A DNA stretch of 64,000 bases, from the NCBI GenBank assembly GCA_910585285.1, contig CAJUDL010000003.1:51710-115709 (forward strand). The letters are read 5' to 3'. Below the pieces are notes generated by a model. The model made no database searches, had not been told where the DNA came from, and saw only the letters and a program-made list of their open reading frames with translations. The DNA comes from an uncultured Muribaculaceae bacterium. Its GTDB lineage: Bacteria; Bacteroidota; Bacteroidia; Bacteroidales; Muribaculaceae. Of the stretch, positions 53,076 to 62,245 are shown piece after piece. Each line of letters starts with the position of its first letter. Position 1 is the first letter of the stretch. Position numbers and translations under genes: made by a program.

Positions 53076-53675
53076 TTACTGTCCAACAACCACCTTGGCG
53101 TGGCGAAGAACCTTATCATTGATAGTATAGCCTTTTTCCACAGTATCAAGGATCTTACCCTTCATCGCCTCATCGGGCACTGGCACTGCAGAAATAGCCT
53201 CATGTTTGTCAGCGTCAAATTCGCGATCCTCAGGATCCATCTCCTTCACGCCGTTTTGTTCCATATATTTCTTAAGCTTCTTATAGATAAGCTCCATCCC
53301 CTCCTTGATAGAAGAGGCTTCATCCGAATTTTCGGAGGCCTTGATGGCTCGCTCAAAATCATCAACAATCGGAAGTAAACCTTTGAATGCGGATTCAGCC
53401 GCATTCTTGATCAACTCTGATTTCTCCTTGAGAGTGCGCTTACGGAAATTATCGAATTCCGCCATCAGGAAAAGATACTCTTTTTTCTCTTTCTCAACCT
53501 CGGCTTTTAGCTTCTCATTCTCCTCAGCAAGAGAATCAATGCCTTCGGCAACTTCCTGTTCTGCCTCCTCATTGTCGGCAGGAGTCGAATTTACATCTTC
53601 AAGTATCACTGCATCCTCCGGCATCTCCTCCGGATTCGTAATCTTATCCTCAGAGTTAATATTCTTATCATTCAT
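53076..53675 (-). CDS. grpE: Nucleotide exchange factor GrpE
   Basis: Exchange factor for DnaK; 199 residues from the ATG at 53675 (MNDKNINSEDK). An acidic, disordered N-terminus (AEQEVAEGIDSLAEENEKL) leads into the long dimer coiled coil (FLMAEFDNFRKRTLKEKSELIKNAAESAFKGLLPIVDDFERA) and the C-terminal beta-wing with the signature VEKGYTINDKVLRHAKVVVG. A further in-frame start at 53732 would add a basic stretch (GKNNRKYHKRYHDRK) that is not typical. grpE and dnaJ form a heat-shock pair; an HrcA/CIRCE element is not seen. Confidence 0.96.
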   Translation of the reverse strand: MNDKNINSEDKITNPEEMPEDAVILEDVNSTPADNEEAEQEVAEGIDSLAEENEKLKAEVEKEKKEYLFLMAEFDNFRKRTLKEKSELIKNAAESAFKGLLPIVDDFERAIKASENSDEASSIKEGMELIYKKLKKYMEQNGVKEMDPEDREFDADKHEAISAVPVPDEAMKGKILDTVEKGYTINDKVLRHAKVVVGQ

Positions 53676-53780
53676 ATTGTTATCCTTTCTATCGTGATAT
53701 CTTTTATGATATTTTCTATTATTCTTTCCCATATACCCTCAAATAATAAGCCAAAATTTGTTAAAACCGATAATACCCAT

Positions 53781-53860
53781 CCCCATTTCGCCCTATACAG
53801 CCCTATACCTCCCCATTTCACCCCATTTCACCCCATCTCGCCCCATTTCGCCCCATTTAC
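53781..53860 (-). repeat. Eight 10-bp tandem repeats, G-rich on the transcribed strand
   Basis: Eight consecutive 10-mers of the form CCCCATTTCR on the plus strand (units 2 and 3 diverge to CCCTATACxx). On the minus strand, which is the mRNA-sense strand between ispE and grpE, this gives five GGGG runs spaced by 6 nt plus three GGG runs. The last unit supplies the ispE stop codon. Confidence 0.9.
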
Positions 53861-54753
53861 CCTTCTAACAAATAAATCCCCTCGTTAGTTCCGTCTTTAA
53901 CAAATTGAGCCCTCGCATTCTCTGCATTGGCAAGATTCGCGAAAATACCATATATCGAGCTCCCGCTTCCGCTCATCGAAGCATAAACAGCTCCCCGTCT
54001 CAACAATTGCTGCTTGATTTCTTCCAGTTCAGGATATTTTGGAAAAATAGAATCCTCAAAATCATTCTTAACCATCCCTTGCCAGTTTTGAATTGGGATT
54101 TCTGCAAGCCGGCGCAAATCAATTCCACCCTTTCGGGGAACAATCCCCGCGAATGCCTCTTTTGTTGAGACAAACACTCTCGGCTTCACAATCAGAAACC
54201 AATATCCCGAAAGGTCAAGGGGAATATCCGTGAGCTTCTCCCCCACTCCCTCTCCATACATCGGACGATTATAAACAAAGAAAGGACAATCCGCACCGAG
54301 CCTCAATGCCATCGCAGCCATCTCTTCATCCGTCATTCTGCTTTCTTCATCAAGCAAAGAATTCAGAGTGGTAATTGTAAATGTTGCATCAGCACTACCT
54401 CCTCCCATTCCTGCCCCGTCGGGGAGATGCTTGTCAAGACATATCCTTAATCCGTTTGAACCTATGCAACGTAGGAGATTAGTCTCTTTAGCCTTCCAAA
54501 ACAGATGCGCAGCTCGGCATACAAGATTCTTTTCTAAGGGGCAATCAACTTTTCTTCCGGTAAACTCAAACTCCACCCCGTCACATGCTGTGGGAATTAT
54601 TTCGAGAATATCACAAAAGGAATCCGGATTCCCCGGCGTCCCCGCATATAACCCAACCGGATAAAACACGGTTTGCAGATCATGATAACCGTCTTCACGC
54701 CGTCTCACAATCTGCAAACCTATATTTATCTTTGCATTTACAAACCTTATCAT
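53857..54753 (-). CDS. ispE: 4-diphosphocytidyl-2-C-methyl-D-erythritol kinase
   Basis: GHMP-kinase step of the MEP isoprenoid pathway; 298 residues. N-terminal FVNAKINIGLQIVRRREDGYHDLQTVF, ATP-binding loop LPDGAGMGGGSADATFTI, LGADCPFF, and the C-terminal SMSGSGSSIYGIF are all diagnostic. It overlaps the upstream DUF1460 gene by 4 bp (ATGA). The stop codon lies in the tandem repeat at 53781-53860, so the last residues (IYLLEG) adjoin repeat DNA. Confidence 0.96.
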   Translation of the reverse strand: MIRFVNAKINIGLQIVRRREDGYHDLQTVFYPVGLYAGTPGNPDSFCDILEIIPTACDGVEFEFTGRKVDCPLEKNLVCRAAHLFWKAKETNLLRCIGSNGLRICLDKHLPDGAGMGGGSADATFTITTLNSLLDEESRMTDEEMAAMALRLGADCPFFVYNRPMYGEGVGEKLTDIPLDLSGYWFLIVKPRVFVSTKEAFAGIVPRKGGIDLRRLAEIPIQNWQGMVKNDFEDSIFPKYPELEEIKQQLLRRGAVYASMSGSGSSIYGIFANLANAENARAQFVKDGTNEGIYLLEG

Positions 54754-55610
54754 AATATTCTAAGCCATCTCCATCCATACACCTCTTTGGAGTGTCGTTT
54801 TATATACCTTCCAAGCGGTTCGGATTCCTCCACAACTTTTCCGTCTCTTTCGGAGGCATGGATAAAATGAAGACCATCGTCACGTCTTACTACATATCCC
54901 ATTTCCCACACATCTCTGTCGGGCTCCGGCGTCAGAAGCATGATCAGGTCACCATCCTGAATATCCGGATTGACCTGCTTCCAGTCACTGCTTTCACGTT
55001 TCATATGTGGGATCTTAAATGTGCGGTAACCAAACTCCACCATTCTCTGCCTTTCATAAGTGGCAGAATCCTTAAGTGCAGCAAATTCACCCCGGTGACG
55101 ACATACCCAGTCGAGAGATTTCGTCTTGAAGTGTTCGGAATAATCCTCGGTCAGCTCTTTAACATTTCCTCGAGAGCGGTTATCGACAATCCAGTCACCG
55201 CCATACATCATGCGCGTCGGAAAACCATTTGCCTCTCCTCTGCGAAAGGTAAGTTTCTCAAGCATGATCTCAAGATCCTTCGGGCGAGAGTATCCCGGGG
55301 AAGTTGCAGTCTTTGCAAGAGCGGCTACCATATTCACAAATGCGAAATCATCGAATCCGTCAAGTCGTATTTCCGCTACACCGATAGAATCCTCTTTGCT
55401 TATTGGCACATATGCCACACCCTTAAGTTTCTCAGCAATCGGACCGCAGATCTTGGCGGGATCGCCACCAGGATTATAGAACTCCCTGATTATTTCCATA
55501 GCCTTTGCCGTGTCGGCTTCGCAGTGAAATCTCTGTGCTTCCGCCGAAAACCCGGTCGCTACAACAGACACCCCTAATAATATGTGTTTAATTACTTTAA
55601 CTATATTCAC
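54750..55610 (-). CDS. DUF1460-family protein, catalytic cysteine apparently lost
   Basis: 286 residues with signal peptide (LGVSVVATGFSAEA). The DUF1460 fold (NlpC/P60-like, often called N-acetylmuramoyl-L-alanine amidase-like) is recognisable: FRRGEANGFPTRMMYGGDWIVDNRSRGNVKELT, IQDGDLIMLLTPEPDRDVWEMGYVVRRDDGLHFIHAS. In family members the catalytic segment reads like LDCTTFVE; here the aligned segment is FDDFAFVN (codons GAT GAT at about 55356-55361), so the Cys is replaced by Asp while the histidine in HFIHAS remains. It may be a pseudoenzyme. Stop codon overlaps the ispE start. Confidence 0.8.
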   Translation of the reverse strand: MNIVKVIKHILLGVSVVATGFSAEAQRFHCEADTAKAMEIIREFYNPGGDPAKICGPIAEKLKGVAYVPISKEDSIGVAEIRLDGFDDFAFVNMVAALAKTATSPGYSRPKDLEIMLEKLTFRRGEANGFPTRMMYGGDWIVDNRSRGNVKELTEDYSEHFKTKSLDWVCRHRGEFAALKDSATYERQRMVEFGYRTFKIPHMKRESSDWKQVNPDIQDGDLIMLLTPEPDRDVWEMGYVVRRDDGLHFIHASERDGKVVEESEPLGRYIKRHSKEVYGWRWLRIL

Positions 55611-55694
55611 TTCCTGTACATTTTATCTGTTACCCCAATCTTCCCCTCTTCTCCCCTGTTACCTGTTACCTATTACCTTTCCCCTTCTTAATTA

Positions 55695-58463
55695 TCAGTA
55701 TCCCAGCTCCTGTCCTTTCCTTACAGCGGGAATACCCTCTTTCATCCATTTAGGCATCGGATCACCTTTGAGGTAATGATCAAAGAACTGCTGCAGACGA
55801 ATGGTGATGTCTTTCCGATTCTTACGGGCACGGATGTTGTGAGCTTCCCCGTTATATTGCAACATCCACACCGGTTTCTGCAGACGCCGAAGGGCCATGA
55901 ACATCTCGATTCCTTGATACCATGGCACTGCACCATCCTGATCGTTATGCATTATCAACAAGGGAGTGTTCACCCTGTTGGCATGGAAAAGAGGCGAATT
56001 CTGGATATAGAGTTCCGGTGCCTCCCAAAGATTCCTGCCTATACGGCTCTGTCCCTGCTCATACTGAGCCTGACGCGAATCTCCCGATTCCCAACGGATA
56101 CCTCCGAACGCGGAAGTCATGTTGGCTACAGGAGCCCCGGACCCGGCGCATGCAAACATGTTTGTGCGCGTCACAAGATAAGCAGTCTGATACCCGCCCC
56201 AGCTTTGTCCGTCTATACCGATACGATCCTTGTCAATCCAGGGATAGCGGCGACACATCTCCTCTGCTCCGGAGCATACGTAATTATAGCAGCTCTCTCC
56301 GGGGATGCCGGGAGTGTAGTGGATATCCGGAACGAATATGACATATCCGCGACTAACATAGAATGGATAGTTCACCCAACTCCATGAAGGTTCCATTGTA
56401 TAATGACGATAAAGGTCTTCACTTCCTGTCTCGTAGAATACGCAAAGCATCGGATATTTCTTGTTCGGATCAAGATCTTCCGGCACATAAAGCACGCCTT
56501 CCGATTCCTTGCCATCATAAGCTCTCCATTTCACGAGCTGAGCTGTGCCCCAGTTATAATCCTTCATCTGCGGATTAGCATCTGTCAGACGACGTGCCTT
56601 TGCGAAATCATTGCTCGTGCAAAGCCAGATATCAGGAGATTCCGAGAAATTGGCACGTTGCCAAGTATATACGTTTTTGTCAAGAGCCTTCCGCACCTGT
56701 GTGTAGGCATGTCCGTCAAGCACAGCCACCGCAGGTTTCTGCGACTTACCATATGTTGTAGTCGCCAATCCGTTGTATTTATCCGTAAAGTCAAACACAT
56801 CCAGAAGCATCTGGCTTCCTCGCTTAACAAACCGCTCTTCCGGATCGGTCTGTTTATAGCGGAAACGGATGTTGCGCTTTCTACCTTCACCGGCAGTGAT
56901 GCATTCCGGTTTCTTCACTCCTTTGGGATCAAGTGCCCATATATCAAATTTATCGTAAATCAAGAATGCATCATCATTCTCAGCCCAGCAGGCTCCTCCC
57001 CATGCCTCCGCGGGCATCGGATGGTCATCCTCATCATTCCAGACAAGCTCGGGCATATTCGCTGTTATGTTCACAGTGTCGCCAGTTGAAATATTATATG
57101 AATAATAGTTCTTATTATCAAACCATACCACATATTTATCATCGGGCGAAAGCATAGCCTCACCTGCCGGAACTTTCCCCAGTTTTCTGCGTTCTCCTGT
57201 CTTAACGTTTACAACAGCAATATCAACGGGAGCAAAATAATTCCACTGACCTTCAACCGCATTTTCTGTCGGATCTTTCACAAGTGCCCAGTCGCCATCC
57301 CATCTGTTGGGAACCGAGACACGAGCCAACGCAGATGAGTCAACAAGACGCTGGCTCATGTCCGAAAGATCAATGACAACAGGATATGTCTTTTCTTTGG
57401 CTGATTTCACGTTCTTTAATTCCTGAGGAGGAGTCATCGGGGCATCCCAACGCCATATATCAAGCGCGGGATTCTCAAAATCAACTATTGTGGTGTCGTC
57501 TGGTGCGATTATCGGTGCAACCCCTGAAATCAGTCTTTGACCACTGTGAGAGAACTCCGGTTTAGTATATTGGTTAGGAAGAAGCGTATCACCTTTTGAC
57601 GTTACAAAAAGGCTCTTGATCTCAACAGGTGTTTTCATAGTGTCATCAAGTCGCGACCAATATAGTGAAGTGCGTTTTGTTCCGCTCTTGGAACTGTCGT
57701 TGCTTGCAACATATGCCAGCTGTTTCCCTTCGTGATCAAAGACAGGAGTGCCGTAAAATTTCTTCTCTCTGTCGAGAATTACATATGATGTGTCGGGTAA
57801 AGAAATCAGACCGATGCCATTGGCTGACAGTGAATCTTTAGCATTCTTTTTAGTACTCAAGGCAAGACGTAACCCGTTTCTGTCGAAAGTATAGGTGTCA
57901 ACCCATTTGGTTACCTTCTGCACTCCGCTCGGTAGATGGCGTACCACCAATGGCTTGGCGGCATCTTTATCCTTCGTCAGCTTTTGGGAAAGATAGGTGG
58001 TGTCGCATGAGGAATAAGCCACCCAGTCGCCACCTTTTTTCCCTATTTTATAAGATAGCACATTTCCGATCTTTTCTACCTTCATGGTGGAAAGATTCAC
58101 TATCGCAAGAGAATCCTGTGGGAGATCAAGATCTTTCTTTTTATCGATTTTCGCTTTGCGAGTCTTGGCATATTCGGCTTTCACAAGAGCGAGACCCCAC
58201 TTCCCGTCAGCAGTAAAGGAAGCCTGATAGCCACGCGCTATCTCCACTTTCTTTCCCGTGCGCGTATTGTAAAAGAACAACACTCCGTCACCCTCCTGAG
58301 GATCCACGGAATATGCCGCCCATTCTCCGTTATTGCTAATGCCCGTGTTTTTCACCCCTTTCCAATTATCGAAAGAAGTATGATCCAACACTTTCTTTGC
58401 TCCGACAGCACTCCCCGCCATCAGCGCAGCCGCTATCATCAAAGCGATATGTCTTTTCTTCAT
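55695..58463 (-). CDS. S9-family prolyl oligopeptidase-like secreted peptidase
   Basis: 922 residues, signal peptide (IALMIAAALMAGSAVGA). A long N-terminal beta-propeller region (about 30-640) is followed by the alpha/beta-hydrolase domain with the nucleophile elbow GQSWGGYQ, the Asp in MHNDQDGAVPWYQG and the His in YNGEAHNIR. Members cleave short peptides or act as exopeptidases in the periplasm. The gaps on both sides (55611-55694 and 58464-58507) contain purine-rich repeats of the AAAGGTAATAGG type on the mRNA strand. Confidence 0.93.
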   Translation of the reverse strand: MKKRHIALMIAAALMAGSAVGAKKVLDHTSFDNWKGVKNTGISNNGEWAAYSVDPQEGDGVLFFYNTRTGKKVEIARGYQASFTADGKWGLALVKAEYAKTRKAKIDKKKDLDLPQDSLAIVNLSTMKVEKIGNVLSYKIGKKGGDWVAYSSCDTTYLSQKLTKDKDAAKPLVVRHLPSGVQKVTKWVDTYTFDRNGLRLALSTKKNAKDSLSANGIGLISLPDTSYVILDREKKFYGTPVFDHEGKQLAYVASNDSSKSGTKRTSLYWSRLDDTMKTPVEIKSLFVTSKGDTLLPNQYTKPEFSHSGQRLISGVAPIIAPDDTTIVDFENPALDIWRWDAPMTPPQELKNVKSAKEKTYPVVIDLSDMSQRLVDSSALARVSVPNRWDGDWALVKDPTENAVEGQWNYFAPVDIAVVNVKTGERRKLGKVPAGEAMLSPDDKYVVWFDNKNYYSYNISTGDTVNITANMPELVWNDEDDHPMPAEAWGGACWAENDDAFLIYDKFDIWALDPKGVKKPECITAGEGRKRNIRFRYKQTDPEERFVKRGSQMLLDVFDFTDKYNGLATTTYGKSQKPAVAVLDGHAYTQVRKALDKNVYTWQRANFSESPDIWLCTSNDFAKARRLTDANPQMKDYNWGTAQLVKWRAYDGKESEGVLYVPEDLDPNKKYPMLCVFYETGSEDLYRHYTMEPSWSWVNYPFYVSRGYVIFVPDIHYTPGIPGESCYNYVCSGAEEMCRRYPWIDKDRIGIDGQSWGGYQTAYLVTRTNMFACAGSGAPVANMTSAFGGIRWESGDSRQAQYEQGQSRIGRNLWEAPELYIQNSPLFHANRVNTPLLIMHNDQDGAVPWYQGIEMFMALRRLQKPVWMLQYNGEAHNIRARKNRKDITIRLQQFFDHYLKGDPMPKWMKEGIPAVRKGQELGY

Positions 58464-58507
58464 CTCTTATTGTCTTTACCTTTTCCCTATTACCTTTACC
58501 TTTTTTC

Positions 58508-59719
58508 CTATAATTTACTCAAAACGTGTCCCATTCTCTCCTTCTTGGTATGCATATATCTTGAGTTATACTCATTAGGGGCAACCTCCAAAGGAACATT
58601 CTCAGTGATTTCAAGACCATATCCCTCAAGCCCGACTCTCTTCATAGGATTGTTGGTCATCAGACGCATCTTTTTTATGCCGAGCGCATGAAGTATATTT
58701 GCTCCAACACCATAATCACGTTCGTCAGCCTTATGTCCGAGATGCAGATTGGCATCAACAGTGTCAAGACCATTTTCCTGAAGTTTATAGGCACGTATCT
58801 TATCCATCAGTCCAATGCCGCGACCTTCCTGGTTAAGATATATCACAGCTCCCCTTCCCTCTTTCTCTATCATCTGCATTGCGAGATGAAGCTGTTCTCC
58901 ACATTCACAACGTTTTGATGCAAAAATATCGCCGGTCATGCAAGATGAATGCACTCTTACAAGCACCGGCTCGCCATCGCTCACATCTCCCTTGATAAGG
59001 GCAACATGCTCAAGCCCGTTGTCTTTCTGACGGAAAGGTATCAGACGGAAATCACCGTAAGCTGTCGGCATTTTTACCTCTTCACCCTGCTCCACGAGAG
59101 AATCATTCTGGAGACGGTAAGCCACCAGGTCACGAATACTGATAAGCTTTATACCCCATTCGTCGGCACGTTTGCGAAGTTCGGGAAGACGAGCCATGGA
59201 CCCGTCGTCACTCATTATCTCCATCAAAGCCGCAACTGGTTGAAGCCCTGCCAGACGAGCGAGATCGACACCAGCCTCGGTATGTCCGGTGCGTTGGAGA
59301 ACACCCCTGTCCTGTGCATAGAGAGGATTGATATGACCCGGCCGACCGAATGTTTCAGGCATGGAAGCAGGATCTGCAAGTGCTCTGATAGTAGCGCAAC
59401 GATCATCGATAGAAACTCCCGTGCTGCAACCCTCGAGTTTATCTACTGTAACTGTAAACGGAGTGCCGAGCATCGACGTGTTATCTTCAACCTGAGGAGC
59501 AAGATCAAGTTCCTTGCAGCGAGCTAATGTCATTGGCGCACAAAGTACTCCTCGCGCGTTCTTAAGCATGAAGTTCACATCCTCAGGTGTAATCTTTTCA
59601 GCTGCGATTATCAGATCGCCCTCATTCTCACGATCCTCATCATCAACCACCATTACAAACTTACCCTCTCGGAAATCCTCTATTGCATCTTCAATCCTAT
59701 CCAGTTTTATATTTTCCAT
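58508..59719 (-). CDS. ribBA: Bifunctional DHBP synthase / GTP cyclohydrolase II
   Basis: Riboflavin pathway fusion; 403 residues. RibB half (about 1-205): FVMVVDDEDRENEGDLIIAAE and RTGHTEAGVDLARLAGL. RibA half (about 210-403): RVHSSCMTGDIFASKRCECGEQL, holding the zinc cysteines, and LNQEGRGIGLMDKIRAY with the GTP-binding residues. It lies 18 bp after rsmD and 44 bp before the S9 peptidase. No FMN riboswitch is visible upstream, where rsmD is immediately adjacent. Confidence 0.97.
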   Translation of the reverse strand: MENIKLDRIEDAIEDFREGKFVMVVDDEDRENEGDLIIAAEKITPEDVNFMLKNARGVLCAPMTLARCKELDLAPQVEDNTSMLGTPFTVTVDKLEGCSTGVSIDDRCATIRALADPASMPETFGRPGHINPLYAQDRGVLQRTGHTEAGVDLARLAGLQPVAALMEIMSDDGSMARLPELRKRADEWGIKLISIRDLVAYRLQNDSLVEQGEEVKMPTAYGDFRLIPFRQKDNGLEHVALIKGDVSDGEPVLVRVHSSCMTGDIFASKRCECGEQLHLAMQMIEKEGRGAVIYLNQEGRGIGLMDKIRAYKLQENGLDTVDANLHLGHKADERDYGVGANILHALGIKKMRLMTNNPMKRVGLEGYGLEITENVPLEVAPNEYNSRYMHTKKERMGHVLSKL

Positions 59720-59737
59720 AATTAATGTGGCTCGAAT

Positions 59738-60274
59738 TTATTTGTGTTCAAATATTGAAAAATTCACGCTTCCGTACACTAAATGGCGACTAAAACCAGG
59801 CAGTGACGAAAAATCGTGATTTTTGTTGTGCTCCACAACAACGATTGTCCCCTCTTTCAGCATCCCGGAATTAAGGATGAGACCGGGAATCTCCGCAAAG
59901 CGAGGATGATCATATGGCGGATCCGCAAATATTATATCATATTTCTCTTTAGCTCTTTCAATAAAGCGAAACACATCGCCTTTGATGAGTTTCAGCGATG
60001 TGTCATCAAGTTTCTCCTTAACAGAACGGATAAAAGCAGCCTGTGTCGGAGCCTGTTCAACAGCCGTTACCTGTGTGCAACCACGCGACACAAATTCCCA
60101 GCTTATGGCACCCGTACCGGCAAAAAGATCAAGAGCGGTCATCCCTTCGAAATCTGTCATATTCTCCAGCACATTGAAAAGATTCTCACGCGCGAAATCG
60201 GTAGTTGGACGCGCCGTAATATTTTTTGGCACGTCAAAACGTCTTCTTCCGTATTTTCCTCTGATTATTCTCAT
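59738..60274 (-). CDS. rsmD: 16S rRNA (guanine(966)-N(2))-methyltransferase
   Basis: 178 residues. RsmD signatures: MRIIRGKYGRRRFDVP at the start, RPTTDFARENLFNVL, SAM-binding DLFAGTGAISWEFVSRG and the catalytic FADPPYD. Its start overlaps the stop of the DUF3822 gene by 4 bp (ATGA). Confidence 0.95.
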   Translation of the reverse strand: MRIIRGKYGRRRFDVPKNITARPTTDFARENLFNVLENMTDFEGMTALDLFAGTGAISWEFVSRGCTQVTAVEQAPTQAAFIRSVKEKLDDTSLKLIKGDVFRFIERAKEKYDIIFADPPYDHPRFAEIPGLILNSGMLKEGTIVVVEHNKNHDFSSLPGFSRHLVYGSVNFSIFEHK

Positions 60275-61080
60275 CTTGAAAGTGCAATTGCAGCTGTTAT
60301 GGGCATCTCGGTTTTCGAAACGGCTGACGGCATCATCGTGAGCATAACATAAGAAATCTGCTCACGCAATGTCTTGACCAACGACTGCTTCACATCTCGC
60401 TCTCCCGACAGCGACACCTGTGTGTTCTTCGGATCAAGCCCATAGACATCCATAATATTGAAGATATGGTAAGCAATATCCATTTTATCATGCCATCTTT
60501 GCGTAGAAGAAAGAAGCATCCTGCGGTCGTCAAGAACCACAAAATCCACCTCTCCTTCACGAATGTCAGCATATATGCGCGGCATCTCGCTGCCTCGGCT
60601 AATAAATCTGCGTGCAAGAACTGACAGATGACACGACACTCTGGCTCCCGAAAGCGTGCGGCGCATAAATGCCGCCAGCCCGGGGGTTAAGGTATAAAGA
60701 CAACTCATTCCACTGAACGTGTCGCAGAATATATCACCCTCTTCTGCTTTGTAAACTTTATTATAAAGGTCTGCCTGCTCCTCATAATCCACTGCCCGTT
60801 CCTCCGGAACCCACATTGCCCGAGGAGAGCAGATCACTATCTCCGTAGAGAAATCATCAAGAAGCTGAGGATGATCATATACTGCTGTCTCTATGTTATG
60901 AAGCAGAGAAGTTTCGTCTCTTTGCCACTGCTCTTCAAAAAGAATAGCAACAGGTTCCAAAGGATTCTCAATATTCTTCAGATAAGCAGACATACCCACC
61001 TCAGAGATATAGATGACAAGTCGCCATTCGGCTGTGTCATCTATCCTCACACCTCTATATGTCGTTATATTCTCATCCAT
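60271..61080 (-). CDS. DUF3822-family protein
   Basis: 269 residues, no signal peptide. The family is typically encoded directly before rsmD in Bacteroidetes. The fold resembles the actin/FtsA-like ATPase superfamily: MRRTLSGARVSCHLSVLARRFI and IYADIREGEVDFVVLDDRRMLLSSTQ look like the paired domains of such proteins (inference). The function is unknown; the fixed neighbourhood hints at ribosome maturation or metabolism. Confidence 0.85.
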   Translation of the reverse strand: MDENITTYRGVRIDDTAEWRLVIYISEVGMSAYLKNIENPLEPVAILFEEQWQRDETSLLHNIETAVYDHPQLLDDFSTEIVICSPRAMWVPEERAVDYEEQADLYNKVYKAEEGDIFCDTFSGMSCLYTLTPGLAAFMRRTLSGARVSCHLSVLARRFISRGSEMPRIYADIREGEVDFVVLDDRRMLLSSTQRWHDKMDIAYHIFNIMDVYGLDPKNTQVSLSGERDVKQSLVKTLREQISYVMLTMMPSAVSKTEMPITAAIALSR

Positions 61081-61090
61081 AAATTCTAAT

Positions 61091-62146
61091 TCAGTCCATT
61101 TCTCCCGCTATCGGCTGCTCCATTCCGGTCTTGACTTCTTCGGCTGTAAGACCCTGACCGAACAAGAACATCAGTTTTGTGATTGCAGCCTCGGAAGTCA
61201 GGTCATGTCCGGATATCACGCCAGCCCGATTAAGTGCAGTTCCTGTCTGATAGCGTGTGGGATTCACCATTCCGTTATCGCATTGAGAAACATTGACAAT
61301 AACCACCCCGCGATCCACAGCTTCCTTCACGGCATCAATAAACCATCCCGTTGTCGGACCATTCCCCGCACCGAATGTTTTCATCACAACCCCTTTCAGA
61401 CCTGGCGCTGACAACTGATGACGCACCACTTTCTCCGTTATCCCCGGAAAAAGATCCAGGTACATCACATTTGTGTCAAGCCCATATTGCGCTATCAGAG
61501 GCACATCTCCAATCGTTCTCCATAGAGCTTCTTTCCTATAGCTAATGCCGAGACCGATCTTTGCAAGGCGAGGATAATTCGAACTCTTGAATGCATTGAA
61601 ATTGTCAGAGCTATGCTTAGTAGAGCGGTTACCTCTCCAGAGGTAATTCTCGAAAAGGATAGCAACCTCCTGCACCATCGGCGAGCCATCCACATCCCTT
61701 GCAGCTGCAACCTGCAAAGCAGTTATAAGATTTTCCTCACCATCCGTGCGAACTTCACCTATAGGTAACTGACTTCCCGTGATCACTACCGGTTTACGCA
61801 AATTCTGGAGCATAAAACTCAGTGCTGATGCTGTATAAGCCATAGTGTCAGTTCCGTGAAGAACTACGAAACCATCAAAAAGATTGTAATTGTCATCTAT
61901 CACCTTAGCAATCTCCACCCAATGGTCCGGTGTCATTGTAGAGGAATCCAAAGGAGTCTCAAACTGGAAATTTTCAATATCATAGTCCAGCATCTTGATT
62001 TTAGGCACATTATCAATCAAATGGTCAAAATCAAACGGTTCAAGCGCACCTGTTTCAGCACTCTCGATCATACCAATCGTGCCCCCGGTATAAATAATCA
62101 GGATATGCGGGCGTCTCGCATCTGCATTAGATAAGGCTCCACTCAT
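61091..62146 (-). CDS. ansA: Type I (cytoplasmic) L-asparaginase
   Basis: Hydrolyses asparagine to aspartate and ammonia; 351 residues with no signal peptide, hence the cytosolic type. Both catalytic threonine motifs are visible: IIYTGGTIGMI near the N-terminus and VLHGTDTMAYTASALSFML. First gene of the minus-strand run down to dnaJ; a well-formed promoter lies about 70 bp upstream. Confidence 0.95.
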   Translation of the reverse strand: MSGALSNADARRPHILIIYTGGTIGMIESAETGALEPFDFDHLIDNVPKIKMLDYDIENFQFETPLDSSTMTPDHWVEIAKVIDDNYNLFDGFVVLHGTDTMAYTASALSFMLQNLRKPVVITGSQLPIGEVRTDGEENLITALQVAAARDVDGSPMVQEVAILFENYLWRGNRSTKHSSDNFNAFKSSNYPRLAKIGLGISYRKEALWRTIGDVPLIAQYGLDTNVMYLDLFPGITEKVVRHQLSAPGLKGVVMKTFGAGNGPTTGWFIDAVKEAVDRGVVIVNVSQCDNGMVNPTRYQTGTALNRAGVISGHDLTSEAAITKLMFLFGQGLTAEEVKTGMEQPIAGEMD

Positions 62147-62184
62147 AGGCTATAAATGATTTTTATCAACCTTTAATAAATTTT

Positions 62185-62205
62185 GAAGTTGTCAGAAACA
62201 ACTTC
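62185..62205 (-). other. Stem-loop in the ansA leader
   Basis: GAAGTTGT (62185-62192) pairs perfectly with ACAACTTC (62198-62205) around a 5-nt loop, starting within a few nt of the predicted transcription start. It may stabilise the message 5' end. Confidence 0.6.
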
Positions 62206-62213
62206 TTAAACTG

Positions 62214-62245
62214 CAAATATAGCAAATCCCCGTTACATAAGCAAA
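62214..62245 (-). promoter_or_regulatory. Promoter of ansA, nested in the upstream gene's terminator
   Basis: On the minus strand, TTTG (plus 62242-62245), a 20-nt spacer, then TATATTTG (plus 62214-62221). The -33 TTTG is the end of the terminator T-run at 62243-62250. Confidence 0.8.

Noticed and set aside
53695..53780. CIRCE/HrcA operator before grpE
   Set aside because: No TTAGCACTC-N9-GAGTGCTAA-type inverted repeat is present.
53781..53860. CRISPR array
   Set aside because: The repeats are contiguous 10-mers without spacers, and no cas genes are present anywhere in the window.
58508..59719. FMN riboswitch upstream of ribBA
   Set aside because: Only 18 bp separate ribBA from rsmD, so there is no room for the aptamer.
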